A stretch of DNA of 63,937 nt from Scytonema sp. UIC 10036 (GTDB lineage: Bacteria > Cyanobacteriota > Cyanobacteriia > Cyanobacteriales > Nostocaceae). Position numbers and translations under genes: made by a program. Within the stretch, counting starts at the first letter, position 1. Each line of letters opens with the position of its first letter. Positions 32,888 to 42,168 of the stretch are shown here, piece by piece. The notes beneath the pieces were generated by a model. That model saw only the letters and a list, made by a program, of their open reading frames with translations, did no database searches and had not been told where the DNA came from. Where the stretch lies: the NCBI RefSeq assembly GCF_009725235.1, contig NZ_WJFC01000061.1, forward strand, positions 1 to 63,937, in the 5' to 3' direction.

Positions 32888-35800
32888 ATGTCCCCTAGTG
32901 CCAAACACGATCTGCAGATTCGTTTAGAACAAGAAAATTTGTTACGCCGGATTGTTAACAATATTCGGCGAACACTTTCTTTAGAAGAGATTTTGACAAC
33001 AACAGTTGCCGAAGTACGTTCTTTGCTGGGCATTGACCGGGTACTGATTTACAAATTTCATCCCGATAGTAGCGGTCAAGTGATTGCTGAAGCGATCGAT
33101 CAATATCGTCTCCCGTCGTTGCTGGGGCTGAATTTTCCTGCGGATGATATTCCTCTCCATACCCGAGAACTTTTTATGAAGGCGCGGGTGCGTTCTGTAG
33201 CTCATGTTGAAAGTCGGCAAATAGGTCACAGCCCGTTACGTAATTTGGAAACGGTCGAGAGTGGATCGGAAAATATACGCTACAGACCTATCGATCCATG
33301 CCATTTGGAATACTTGACTGCAATGGGTATTACGTCCTCTTTAGTCACTCCCATTTTCCATCAAGACCAACTTTGGGGACTGTTGGTGTCTCATGATGCA
33401 AATTCACGATTGTTTGGTGAAGATGATGTTGAAGCAGTACAGAGAGTTGTCGATCAATTATCTGTTGCGATCGCCCAAAGTAACGTACTTACTCAAGCGC
33501 ATGAAAAATCACAACGTGAAGCCATTGTTAACCGTGTTGCCATCTTATTACACTCAATGCCCTCTGTTGAATTGCAACCAGCTTTAGAAGAAGCAGTGAG
33601 GGCATTTGGAGGAGCTGGTGGCAGGCTTTGCATCAGGAATCAAGCCTTTGATGTTAAGAACAATACAGTGAGAAGTTTGGCAGAATGCTTGGAATTAGGG
33701 CAGCCTTTTATCAAGATATATACTTTTGGGCAACAACCTAATATCCCGGAAATTGCCAGATATCAATTGATGGAGCAATATAGCGTTTGGCAGGAACACT
33801 ATAATAAACAAGGAGACTGTGACATATGGGCTATTCCAGATATCTACAAAACACCACTGTTGCGAAATCTACAAGTCGCTTTCCGATCCACCAAGATTCG
33901 CAGTATCTTGATGCTACCACTCCAGTACCGTCAGCAATTAATGGGTTATTTAAGTATCTTTCGAGATGAAATTGATACAGAAACTCTCTGGGCTGGACGG
34001 TTCGATCCCGACGATCGGCAATTGTATCCTCGGTTATCATTTGAAGTTTGGCGCGAATACAAAAAAGCACAACCTCGTGAATGGACTGTAGAAGAAATTG
34101 AATTAGCCCAAGCATTAGGAAAGCAGTTTACCTTGGCAATTCAGCAGCGTGAGATTTACCAACAAGTGAATGCTCTGAATGCCAACTTAGAAAATCAAGT
34201 TAAAGAGCGTACAGCCAAATTACAACAAGCAACCGAACAACAACAAGCTTTGTTTAGTGTTGTCACCAAGATCCGCGAATCTCTTGACCTTGATACCATT
34301 TTCAACACCACAACAAAGGAAGTCTGTCAACTTCTACAAACAGATCGGGTTGCTGTTTACCGTTTTAATTCCGATTGGGGTGGCGAATTTGTCGGCAATT
34401 TTGAGGCATTTAATCAAGACTGGTCTAATGTATCTCAACTGGGCATCAATACAGTTTGGAACGATACCTATTTACAAGAAACTCAGGGAGGGAGGTATCA
34501 CAACAATGAAACTTCTGCTGTAGACGATATTTATCAAGCAGGTTTCGACCGCTGCCACATTGATATACTAGAACAGTTTTCTATCAAAGCTTATATTCTT
34601 GCTCCCATTTTTGTTGGTTCTCACCTTTGGGGTTTGCTAGCAACATATCAACACTCTCAACCCCGCCAATGGGAAGCGACTGAAATTCAATTTATGAGTC
34701 AAGTTGCTGCCCAACTTGGGGTAGCACTTCAACAAGCTGAATTGCTCACTCAAACACGACAGCAAGCACTTGACTTGCAACAAGCAGCTACGCAACAACA
34801 TCTGTTGTTTGAAGTTGTCACTAAGATGCGGGAGTCTCTTGACCTAAATACAATTTTTAGCACAACAACAAGAGAGATTCGACGATTTCTGAATGCCGAT
34901 AGAGTGGGGATGTATCGATTCGATCCTACTTCCAAAGCAGAGGAGGGGGAATATATAGTTGAAGACGTGGTACCTGGTTTTTCTTCGGCATTGGGAATTA
35001 AAATCCAAGACCATTGTTTTCATAAAGTTTACGCAGAGCGATACCGCCAGGGACAACTGCAATCAGTGGCTGATATTCACAAGGCTGGGTTGCATAAATG
35101 TTATGTGGCAATGTTGGAGCAATTTCAGATTAAGGCAGCCTTAATTGTTCCAGTGATGAAAGGTGATGAGCTTTGGGGATTGTTGTGTATTAACCAGTGT
35201 GCCCAACCCCGGTGCTGGCAACCTTGGGAAATCCAGTTTGCCACTCAGGTTGCTGCTCAACTTTCGGTAGCGATTGAGCAATCTAGTTTACTGGTTCAAA
35301 CTCAACAGCAAGCAGCACAGTTGACTAATGCACTGCACGAACTACAGCAAGCGCAGACTCAACTAATTCAAACTGAGAAAATGTCATCACTGGGTCAGTT
35401 GGTTGCAGGTGTTGCTCACGAGATTAACAATCCAGTCAATTTCATTTATGGCAACATTACCCATGTGAATGAATATACTCAAGATTTGCTGGCAATGTTG
35501 GAACTTTACCAGCGACATTATCCCAATCCCAACCCTGAAATTATCGCGCAAGCAGAAGATCTGGAGTTTGATTTTATTTTAGAGGACTTGCCCAAGATAC
35601 TTGCTTCTATTAGGATAGGAACCGATCGCATCCGTCAAATTGTTCTCTCGTTAAGAAATTTCTCCAGACTTGACCAAGCTGAAATGAAAGCTGTGGATAT
35701 TCACGAGGGTATTGACAGTACGCTGCTGATTTTACACTATCGGATAAAGCCCAGACCTGACAGCCCTGGGATTGACATTATTAAAGAGTATGGCGATTTA

Positions 35801-36205
35801 CCTTTGGTTGAGTGCTATGCAGGACAACTTAATCAGGTGTTTATGAATGTTGTCAGCAATGCTATTGATGCTTTGGATCAACATAGGGCGTCTGTAGCAG
35901 ATGCGCCAAAGGGTAGAATTGCGATCGCAACATCTGTAGGTCAAATAGACGGTTATATTCCCAGTATTGTGATTCGCATTTCTGACAATGGTTCGGGAAT
36001 ACCCCAAAATTTGCTCCAACGAGTCTTTGACCCATTTTTCACAACTAAGCCAATCGGTAAAGGAACTGGTTTAGGGTTGTCAATTAGTTACCAAATTATT
36101 GTGGATAAACACCATGGAGTTTTTAAATGCAACTCTCAAGTAGGATTGGGAACTGAGTTTTGGATTGAAATTCCAATAATTACCCCCCTTAATCCCCCCT
36201 TGTAA
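32888..36205 (+). CDS. Phytochrome - double cyanobacteriochrome hybrid histidine kinase
   Basis: A 1105-aa light sensor kinase. Residues 15-200: phytochrome GAF with DIP (87-89) and C138-H139. Residues 215-430: PHY with PRLSF near 381-385. After a coiled coil, residues 452-620 are a cyanobacteriochrome GAF of the red/green kind (VWNDTYLQETQGGRY; C556-H557). Residues 637-805 are a second one with a DXCF motif (D708-H-C710-F711) plus C738-Y739, typical of blue/green-type sensors with two Cys. HisKA follows with H844 (GVAHEINNPV), then HATPase with N991 and SDNGSGIP at 1032-1039. No receiver domain. The last residues TPLNPPL and the stop come from a repeat. Colours and output partner are inferred. 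Confidence 0.92.
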   Translation: MSPSAKHDLQIRLEQENLLRRIVNNIRRTLSLEEILTTTVAEVRSLLGIDRVLIYKFHPDSSGQVIAEAIDQYRLPSLLGLNFPADDIPLHTRELFMKARVRSVAHVESRQIGHSPLRNLETVESGSENIRYRPIDPCHLEYLTAMGITSSLVTPIFHQDQLWGLLVSHDANSRLFGEDDVEAVQRVVDQLSVAIAQSNVLTQAHEKSQREAIVNRVAILLHSMPSVELQPALEEAVRAFGGAGGRLCIRNQAFDVKNNTVRSLAECLELGQPFIKIYTFGQQPNIPEIARYQLMEQYSVWQEHYNKQGDCDIWAIPDIYKTPLLRNLQVAFRSTKIRSILMLPLQYRQQLMGYLSIFRDEIDTETLWAGRFDPDDRQLYPRLSFEVWREYKKAQPREWTVEEIELAQALGKQFTLAIQQREIYQQVNALNANLENQVKERTAKLQQATEQQQALFSVVTKIRESLDLDTIFNTTTKEVCQLLQTDRVAVYRFNSDWGGEFVGNFEAFNQDWSNVSQLGINTVWNDTYLQETQGGRYHNNETSAVDDIYQAGFDRCHIDILEQFSIKAYILAPIFVGSHLWGLLATYQHSQPRQWEATEIQFMSQVAAQLGVALQQAELLTQTRQQALDLQQAATQQHLLFEVVTKMRESLDLNTIFSTTTREIRRFLNADRVGMYRFDPTSKAEEGEYIVEDVVPGFSSALGIKIQDHCFHKVYAERYRQGQLQSVADIHKAGLHKCYVAMLEQFQIKAALIVPVMKGDELWGLLCINQCAQPRCWQPWEIQFATQVAAQLSVAIEQSSLLVQTQQQAAQLTNALHELQQAQTQLIQTEKMSSLGQLVAGVAHEINNPVNFIYGNITHVNEYTQDLLAMLELYQRHYPNPNPEIIAQAEDLEFDFILEDLPKILASIRIGTDRIRQIVLSLRNFSRLDQAEMKAVDIHEGIDSTLLILHYRIKPRPDSPGIDIIKEYGDLPLVECYAGQLNQVFMNVVSNAIDALDQHRASVADAPKGRIAIATSVGQIDGYIPSIVIRISDNGSGIPQNLLQRVFDPFFTTKPIGKGTGLGLSISYQIIVDKHHGVFKCNSQVGLGTEFWIEIPIITPLNPPL

Positions 36206-36335
36206 AGGGGGGAAACAAGAGAAATCCAGTTCCCTCCCTTTATAAGGGGAGGGTTAGGGTGGGGTAAAAAATATTTAAGTCCCTCCCCTTTATAAGGGGA
36301 GGTTAGGAGGGGTAAAAATAATGTGCGGCTTCATA
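36183..36335. repeat. CCCCTTTATAAGGGG repeat, rearranged third copy
   Basis: Three palindromes of the CCCCCTTxTAAAGGGG kind in a row, with GGGGTAAAAAATATTT (the complement of the MITE left arm) and GGGGTAAAAATAATGTG (the right arm). The 16-bp inverted ends of the MITEs are absent. It begins inside the 3' end of the phytochrome kinase gene. Confidence 0.75.
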
Positions 36336-36490
36336 GAAAATTGGTATTAACAGGGGATTCCCTGTTAGTAGTTTCCTGTTTCCTTTTTTGTAAAAATTGA
36401 GTTATAATTATTGTCGGATATTTTTATAAATTTAACAACGATTGTTACAAATCAAAATTTTTTTATAATGAAAATTTGACTTTGAAACCT

Positions 36491-36676
36491 ATGGAAACTC
36501 AAGAAATTTTGCAATTTTTACCAAATCTGAGTATAAGCGACTGCTTAAAAATTGCAGAAGTAGCACTAGAAATAATTCATAAAGAACAACATTCTCTCAC
36601 AAAAGACGAGCGAAAACGTGTTTTAGCAGCCGCCGTCAAAACAGCTATAGAGGATTATGCTGCTGGTAGTGAATAG
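36491..36676 (+). CDS. Small hypothetical protein (antitoxin-like)
   Basis: A 61-aa acidic and helical protein (METQEILQFLPNLSISDCLK, then TKDERKRVLAAAVKTAIEDY). The ATG at 36491 is chosen over an upstream TTG. Proteins of this size and character often act as antitoxins in cyanobacterial toxin-antitoxin pairs, but the PIN toxin that follows is on the other strand with its own antitoxin, so the partner is missing or lost. Confidence 0.5.
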   Translation: METQEILQFLPNLSISDCLKIAEVALEIIHKEQHSLTKDERKRVLAAAVKTAIEDYAAGSE

Positions 36677-36723
36677 CCCTACTTACGTGTTTAAGTAATC
36701 TTTTGGTAGTTCGGGAGTAGTGT

Positions 36724-37089
36724 TTATACTTCAAAAGGATTCAACAACTGTAAGCCCTCAATCCATTGAAAATCTTTAATGTTACGCGTAACCAGCTTTA
36801 GATTATGCGATAGTGCAGTTCCCGCAATAATGGCATCCCCTAAGCTCATGCGTCGTGTTTGTCGCAATGCGACTGCCTGCTCCAGTACGGTTTGAGAAAT
36901 AGGGATAACTAGCGATACCGAGAAAAATTCTTCAAGAAACTGTTGTTCTATTTCGGTCAGGCGATGATAACCTAATGTTTCTACGTAGCTCAAAGCTGAA
37001 ACTTTAGGCTCATGTTCTGCAACAAACTCACGCAGCCTGCCATTCTCAGGTTGAGCAGCATAAATGATAATATTGCTATCCAACAGCAT
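36724..37089 (-). CDS. vapC: VapC-type PIN-domain toxin
   Basis: A 121-aa PIN ribonuclease. Catalytic acids are D4 (MLLDSNIIIY), E37 (SALSYVETLGY), D85 (SLGDAIIAGTAL) and the NIKDF motif (N103, D106). Its ATG shares one base with the TAA stop of the antitoxin gene upstream (TAATG), so the two are coupled. VapC toxins cut specific tRNAs or rRNA; the target is unknown. The pair sits on the edge of an eroded island next to tRNA-Phe. Confidence 0.9.
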   Translation of the reverse strand: MLLDSNIIIYAAQPENGRLREFVAEHEPKVSALSYVETLGYHRLTEIEQQFLEEFFSVSLVIPISQTVLEQAVALRQTRRMSLGDAIIAGTALSHNLKLVTRNIKDFQWIEGLQLLNPFEV

Positions 37090-37355
37090 TACTCATTCCG
37101 ACCTGGAAGCTCTCGATCTTGTCGCACATCTCGCTGCCAAGCTACCGGGTCGATTCCTGCAAAAGCTTGTGCTTGTGCTAGCTTCTCCAACACTGCTGCC
37201 ATACGTTGACCGCGCCCATTCTTCTCTTGCGTTGGCTCTTCTTCCAGAATTGTAACCAACACTTGTACCGGACGATCGTCTCTAAACAAGCGCTGCACTT
37301 CCTCCCCCCACTCCAACGAGTCTCCCCTTAGGGTTGCTCTAAACGTTTGTAACAT
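37089..37355 (-). CDS. vapB: VapB-type antitoxin
   Basis: An 88-aa protein preceding VapC. The N-terminus (MLQTFRATLRGDSLEWGEEV, then VQVLVTILEEE) fits the short beta-strand DNA-binding domain of cyanobacterial VapB-like or Phd-like antitoxins; the C-terminal half (KLAQAQAFAGIDPVAWQRDV, then RQDRELPGR) would wrap around the toxin. It overlaps vapC by one base and should repress the operon as a complex with VapC. Confidence 0.8.
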   Translation of the reverse strand: MLQTFRATLRGDSLEWGEEVQRLFRDDRPVQVLVTILEEEPTQEKNGRGQRMAAVLEKLAQAQAFAGIDPVAWQRDVRQDRELPGRNE

Positions 37356-37473
37356 AACTATCTTGCCTGCGTACCGGAATGTAAATCTTATCTATTATAT
37401 TTGAGGGATTAAAGCCGCTTTGATACGGGCTTTTTTCCCTTGCATTTCAATAGTGTTGCTTTATGGTTTAGTT

Positions 37474-37602
37474 TTGTCAATTGAGGAGATTAAAAATTTA
37501 CTAATCGCAAAACAGTTTCTACTCCTGATTGATGGGTTAAATGAATTACCAAATGACGATGCTAGGCTCGAATTAAATCAATTTCGACAGACATATCGCC
37601 TT
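37474..37602 (+). pseudogene. NACHT NTPase remnant (Walker B region)
   Basis: The plus strand reads LSIEEIKNLLIAKQFLLLID then GLNELPNDDARLELNQFRQT. LLLIDGLNELP is a textbook Walker B of NACHT-type STAND NTPases. No P-loop precedes it and homology ends where the recombinase gene begins on the other strand. It is a small surviving piece of a much larger gene. Confidence 0.8.
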
Positions 37603-37608
37603 ACTATT

Positions 37609-38754
37609 TTAGGAAAGCTCAGGTGGTCTAAGGTTGGTAAAGTTAGTAGCGCCGTAGTGGTTGTCAATCATTTTGGCTGAGGTTCCAGTCCATCTGCCAA
37701 TAGCAGTGCTATTAACATGTGCTTCCACACATAAACTAATAAAGGTATGCCGTGTCTGGTAGCTTTTACGATAAGGGACGTTACACTGAGTTAAGATTGA
37801 CTTCCACGCACGGTTAGCGAAGTTGTGATGGTCGATAAATTTTCCTTTCGGACTTTTAAACACTAGAGCTTCAGGATTATCTCCCTCATCTCTAATTTCA
37901 TCTAAAATTGCTTTTACCTCTGCATTAATCGGAAAATCGCGTTTTCTTTGGGTTTTCAGTCCCTCTTTGAGGACTAACCCATCTTCAGAAACAACAACAG
38001 ATTCCCGAAACTGAATCACGCTATTAATAATGTGCTTCCATTTCAAGGCAACTGCTTCCGATGGTCTACACCCAGTAAAGAAAAGGAAGCGCACATAGTG
38101 GGTGTAATGACTATAGTAGCGATCGCTAGCAAAAGTGCGAATAATTAAATCTCTTTCTTCCTTAGTGAAAGGATTAACATCCTGTTCCTCAGCCACACCC
38201 TTTGGTAACTTGATTTTCATTGCAGCAAAAGGGTTGTTATCGATTAATCGTTCGTCCATTGCCCAATTGCAGCAAGCTTTGAGTTGGGTTAAGCAGCGCT
38301 TTGCAGCATCTGGAGTTAGATTCGATAACAGATGATCTCGAATAGCAGATGCCTCATCTAGCGATCGCGTAGGGAACTTAGCAATGTGGTTTCGATGTTT
38401 AGTAAAGTCTTTAGCGAAAGTACTAGGGCTGACTTGAGGCTTTTTGAAATCGCTATATTTTTCCCACAAGTCATCCAACTCTGGTTTTGGTTTCTGAATT
38501 GGTGTAACTGGTGTAACCGTACTTAGAGATGATGCAGGTTTGTACTTCGCTAAAGTTTCGTCCAAGCGCTCATATAAGATATCTTTCTCAATCTCCGCTG
38601 CTTTAAGTTCTGCCAGTTTCCGACTCGCAGGAGTATCAAGCCATCCTGTAGAAAAGTAATGGCGCTTACCACCATAGTGAAATCTCAACTGTAATCGACC
38701 ATTAGAGTTAATGATTGATACAGATCCTTTATATCCTCGTCCCCTAGAAGACAT
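37609..38754 (-). CDS. Tyrosine recombinase / phage-type integrase
   Basis: A 381-aa site-specific recombinase. An N-terminal arm-binding region is followed by a core-binding domain (about 85-170, WEKYSDFKKPQVSPSTFAKD) and the catalytic domain with the first Arg in FTGCRPSEAVALKW, Lys in LKTQRKRDFPI, the Arg in YQTRHTFISLC, and a tail with TGTSAKMIDNHYG supplying the Tyr nucleophile. The usual His in the HxxR box and the later His/Trp (GRW) fit the family with some variation. The gene points away from tRNA-Phe, which starts about 200 bp further along, a common arrangement for an element integrated at a tRNA 3' end. Whether the element is still complete is doubtful. Confidence 0.9.
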   Translation of the reverse strand: MSSRGRGYKGSVSIINSNGRLQLRFHYGGKRHYFSTGWLDTPASRKLAELKAAEIEKDILYERLDETLAKYKPASSLSTVTPVTPIQKPKPELDDLWEKYSDFKKPQVSPSTFAKDFTKHRNHIAKFPTRSLDEASAIRDHLLSNLTPDAAKRCLTQLKACCNWAMDERLIDNNPFAAMKIKLPKGVAEEQDVNPFTKEERDLIIRTFASDRYYSHYTHYVRFLFFTGCRPSEAVALKWKHIINSVIQFRESVVVSEDGLVLKEGLKTQRKRDFPINAEVKAILDEIRDEGDNPEALVFKSPKGKFIDHHNFANRAWKSILTQCNVPYRKSYQTRHTFISLCVEAHVNSTAIGRWTGTSAKMIDNHYGATNFTNLRPPELS

Positions 38755-38771
38755 TTAGTACATATGTATTA

Positions 38772-38822
38772 ATGGTGTATTTCTCCTCCACTCTACACCA
38801 TTTACACCATTTTTACACCACT
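38772..38822. promoter_or_regulatory. Repeated TGGTGTA/TACACCA heptamers upstream of the integrase
   Basis: One TGGTGTA and three TACACCA within 51 bases, directly upstream of the recombinase start and between it and tRNA-Phe. They could be arm-type recombinase sites or sites for a regulator of the integrase. Confidence 0.45.
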
Positions 38823-38949
38823 TTTGTATCTGAAGGTATCCAAAACAGTCCAATAATTGGCATGAACAGTAGAACATTTGTCCTCTGTTTTTCAAGTTTG
38901 AGAAAGCGAAAATCCTTGAAACCGTTGCCTTTCATGACTTGTATGAAAA

Positions 38950-39022
<73 letters not shown>

Positions 39023-39106
39023 TAATTTGCTTTGTGTTTTTGTTTATTTCCACGATTATTAAGTGTAGCGAAGTCCAAATGATTTGGCAAGTACTTTTGG
39101 AAAAAA

Positions 39107-39940
39107 TTATGCGGGAGATTTTTTCCGGAACTGAACCAAGCTAAAAACCGCTAAGAACAACACAAACTGCACGAGCACAATACTGGGTCCGGAAGCAAAG
39201 TTGAACAGTCCGGATACAATAATGCCTGCAAAGCTACTGGTGGAACCAACAATCACGGACAAAATGATAAACCACCTAAAGTGGTGACTCATTAATTTAG
39301 CTGTTGAGGCAGGAATAACTAAGAAAGCGTTCACGAGTAAAACTCCAACCGCTTTAATTGCCACAGCAACAGCCAGTGATAGCAGTACCACAAAACAGTA
39401 ACGATACAATTGTACTGGAACCCCTTGAACCTTTGCCACAGCAGGATTAAGAGTTAACAGAATTTGCTGCTGTAAGGTTAATAAGAGAAATGCACTACCT
39501 CCCACAAGGACAAGTAGCGTCAAAACTAAGTCTGTCGTGTCAATCGCTAAAATATCACCAAACAGTACGCTCATCAAGTTGCCACGATACCCTTTAATTA
39601 GGCTAGTCAAAAGCACTCCAAGGGCTAACGCACCGGACAGGACAATACTGAGGACACTATCGCTAGCTAAATCTGTTTGATCTATGAAGTAGAGAACAAC
39701 CAACCCAAAAAGTAAAGTAAAGGGGAGTAACATCCAGGTAGGATTTAAGTGTAGCAGTACACCTAACGCTACGCCCACTAAAGCAGCATGACCTACCGCA
39801 TGGCTAAAGAAGGATAATTGGCGCAAGGTGACAAAACTACCAAGTAAACCGCCTAGTATTCCCATCAACACAGCTCCTGCGATCGCACGTTGCATGAAGG
39901 GGAACTGTAGTAAAGCAACTAAGTCGTTTAAATTGGTCAT
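39107..39940 (-). CDS. znuB: Zinc/manganese ABC transporter permease (ZnuB-like)
   Basis: A 277-aa polytopic permease of the ABC-3 family. The family opening FMQRAIAGAVLMGILGGLLG and the conserved LRQLSFFSHAVGHAALVGVA are followed by seven or more hydrophobic helices, with ASDSVLSIVLSGALALGV and LVNAFLVIPASTAKLM. It imports zinc together with the ATPase and binding protein encoded upstream on the same strand. Cations of this family may be Zn or Mn; the His-rich binding protein in this locus favours zinc. A short STRR array separates it from znuC. Confidence 0.9.
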   Translation of the reverse strand: MTNLNDLVALLQFPFMQRAIAGAVLMGILGGLLGSFVTLRQLSFFSHAVGHAALVGVALGVLLHLNPTWMLLPFTLLFGLVVLYFIDQTDLASDSVLSIVLSGALALGVLLTSLIKGYRGNLMSVLFGDILAIDTTDLVLTLLVLVGGSAFLLLTLQQQILLTLNPAVAKVQGVPVQLYRYCFVVLLSLAVAVAIKAVGVLLVNAFLVIPASTAKLMSHHFRWFIILSVIVGSTSSFAGIIVSGLFNFASGPSIVLVQFVLFLAVFSLVQFRKKSPA

Positions 39941-40085
39941 TTGTTATTTGTCATTGGTCAAGTGTCATTGGTCAAGTGTCATTTGTAAGTCTTTAAGATA
40001 TGTGCTTTTCTCTTCAATTACCTACATAGTAGGTTATATGTAGGTATAAAAACCTCAATTCATCATTCATAATTCATAATTCATA
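39941..40085. repeat. STRR arrays between znuB and znuC
   Basis: GTCATTTGTTATTTGTCATTGG-type units at the znuB side and ATTCATAATTC units near 40060-40088, separated by TACATAGTAGGTTATATGTA. All are non-coding repeats. Confidence 0.7.
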
Positions 40086-40087
40086 AT

Positions 40088-40867
40088 TCAATCATGGTTG
40101 TGTCGGTAGCGGCTAAAACCGGGACCGTAAGTTGCTAAAAGGTTTTGTGGTGAAAGAGCGACTTCTGGAACTCCAGTGCAAACAATGGTTTGGTTCAGAC
40201 AAATCACGCGATCGCAGTAATGACTTACCATGTCAATATCATGGGAGACTTGCAACACCGTCCAACCTTCTTCTTGTTTCAATTCATTAAGCAACGTATA
40301 AAAATCTGCTGCACCCTGCACATCCACTCCAGCAAAAGCCTCATCAAGAACCAATAGTTTGCGGGGTACAACCAAACAATATGCCAACAATACCCGTTTA
40401 AATTGACCTCCGCTCAGAGTTCCAATGGCTTGATGACGCAAGTGGTAAGCATCAGTTCGGTGCAAAGCTTCCGCGACTGCTGCAAGTTTTTCCTGATTTC
40501 GGCGACCTAAACCACCCATATTGAAGAGATTGGACGAAGAACTAGAAACCCATCCCAACTCTACGAGTTCACCCACAGAAATAGGAAAGCTGCGGTCAAA
40601 AATAAAATTTTGCGGCATATAAGCCAACTGGTGGCGCAAATTTCCCAAACGGGTTATTGGACGACCAAATATTTCAATACTACCTGCACTTCTGGGAATT
40701 AAATCTAAAATACCTTGCACTAGCGTACTTTTACCAGCACCATTGGGACCCACTATAGCTGTATTCGTTCCCTGGTGTATTTCCAAAGAAACATCTCGAA
40801 CAGCCAGATAGCTACCCTGGTAAACCGTCAATCCCTCTACCTTTAAAATAGGAAAATTATTATTCAT
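40088..40867 (-). CDS. znuC: Zinc/manganese ABC transporter ATP-binding protein (ZnuC-like)
   Basis: A 259-aa ABC ATPase. Walker A is GPNGAGKST, the signature LSGGQFKRVLLAY, Walker B LLVLDEAFAGVD, and the H-loop SHDIDM. The Q-loop is in LAYMPQNFIFDRSFP. It powers metal uptake with the permease encoded next (147 bp downstream) and the binding protein encoded upstream. The C-terminus ends in RYRHNHD, a small His-containing tail that may contact metal. Confidence 0.92.
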   Translation of the reverse strand: MNNNFPILKVEGLTVYQGSYLAVRDVSLEIHQGTNTAIVGPNGAGKSTLVQGILDLIPRSAGSIEIFGRPITRLGNLRHQLAYMPQNFIFDRSFPISVGELVELGWVSSSSSNLFNMGGLGRRNQEKLAAVAEALHRTDAYHLRHQAIGTLSGGQFKRVLLAYCLVVPRKLLVLDEAFAGVDVQGAADFYTLLNELKQEEGWTVLQVSHDIDMVSHYCDRVICLNQTIVCTGVPEVALSPQNLLATYGPGFSRYRHNHD

Positions 40868-40984
40868 TAGTCATTATCATTAACCGGGAACAATCATAGA
40901 TTTTCATTATGAGTTATAAATTATGAAATTATGATGAAATATTTTTTGTAGCACGCATAATTTATAACTCACCTTTTGTAACAT

Positions 40985-41989
40985 CTACTGACAGGCAGAC
41001 TTTAAAGTTTCTAAATTAGCTCGCATTGCTCTGAAATAGTACTGCGGTTCTGTTTCACCCGTTTCCAATGAATCCAAAGGACGCAAAGTCAAATTCAAAT
41101 CTTTAGAAAGACTCGTTAACAATTTGTTATCCGATCCAGGTTCGCCAAACAACGCTTTCACTTTATACTGCTTGACTGCTTTCACTGCATTTTGCACGTC
41201 TGTTGGTGACAGTTGGTCTTCTGGAATTTCCACAACGGCAACCTGTTTGAGATTGTAGCGTTTCGCTAAGTACGGGTAAGCGTCATGAAAAGTGACAAAG
41301 GTACAATTAGGAGTCTTTTGTAAAGTTTGCTGAAATTCACTATTTAAACTATCTAATTGCTTGATATATGCTGCTGCATTTGCCTCATAAGTTGCTTTAT
41401 TAGCAGAGTCAGCAGCAATGAGACCATCTCGAATATTTTCAACTTGCTGTTTTGCCAAAACCGGATCTAACCAAACATGAGGGTTTCCTTCTGAGTGTTC
41501 GTGGTTGTGTTCCTCGTGGGCGCTATGAGTTTTCACGATAGGTGAAATTTCATCTAAAGTTTGAATTCCCTTGGCTGCATCAACTTGAAGGAGCTTAGAG
41601 TTTTGAGCATTCTTAATTGTGCCCTCTAGAAATCCCTCTAGACCCAAGCCATTTTTTACCAATACATTAGCCGTAGCAATTTCCTTGACATTCTCTGGTG
41701 TTGCCTGGTAGTCATGTACTTCTGTGCCAGGTGGCACTAATATCTTGACATCTGCTGCATCCCCTGCGACTGCCTTGGTAAACCAATACATCGGTAAAAA
41801 AGTTGACACGACTGTGATTTTGTTTGATTGTGGTGACGGAGCCGATGCAGCTTCCTGTGCTTGTGGTGATTGCTCGGAATTGGTTACTTGCTCTGTACTG
41901 GAGCCATTACATCCAGTACTTAAAGATACTATCAAGAAAGCGATCGTGCTAAAAAAGCTTTTTTTCCGACTATTCAGAGCTAAATGCAC
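40985..41989 (-). CDS. znuA: Periplasmic zinc-binding lipoprotein (ZnuA-like)
   Basis: A 334-aa cluster A-I solute-binding protein. A signal peptide ends in the lipobox STGC, so it is membrane-anchored. Metal ligands are visible: His in PPGTEVHDYQATPENV, His in GNPHVWLDPV, His in FVTFHDAYPYLAKRY, and Asp in GEPGSDNKLL. The loop AHEEHNHEHSEGNPH is rich in His, a feature of zinc-specific members. The start is GTG with GGAGG 6 bases before it. It is the first gene of the znuA-znuC-znuB operon, divergent from a porin gene. Confidence 0.93.
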   Translation of the reverse strand: MHLALNSRKKSFFSTIAFLIVSLSTGCNGSSTEQVTNSEQSPQAQEAASAPSPQSNKITVVSTFLPMYWFTKAVAGDAADVKILVPPGTEVHDYQATPENVKEIATANVLVKNGLGLEGFLEGTIKNAQNSKLLQVDAAKGIQTLDEISPIVKTHSAHEEHNHEHSEGNPHVWLDPVLAKQQVENIRDGLIAADSANKATYEANAAAYIKQLDSLNSEFQQTLQKTPNCTFVTFHDAYPYLAKRYNLKQVAVVEIPEDQLSPTDVQNAVKAVKQYKVKALFGEPGSDNKLLTSLSKDLNLTLRPLDSLETGETEPQYYFRAMRANLETLKSACQ

Positions 41990-42065
41990 TATTTTCCTCC
42001 TTCACAGAGAGCTATTTACAAGATTTCTCTTATCTCTTGACAATAAAAATCCTTATGTTCAAGTA

Positions 42066-42084
42066 TAATAATATTCATTATCGA
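42066..42084. promoter_or_regulatory. Candidate Zur-like box
   Basis: TAATAATATTCATTATCGA contains half-sites related to the Zur consensus (GATAAT/ATTATC), but the spacing is off by two to three bases. Position between znuA and the divergent porin gene is suitable. A weak call. Confidence 0.35.
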
Positions 42085-42168
42085 AAAAGAGACTAAATAT
42101 GATGATAGCAATAAAAGAAAACAGAATTTGTAATAAATTATTTAAGAGACTTTTTGAAAGAATCTTAT

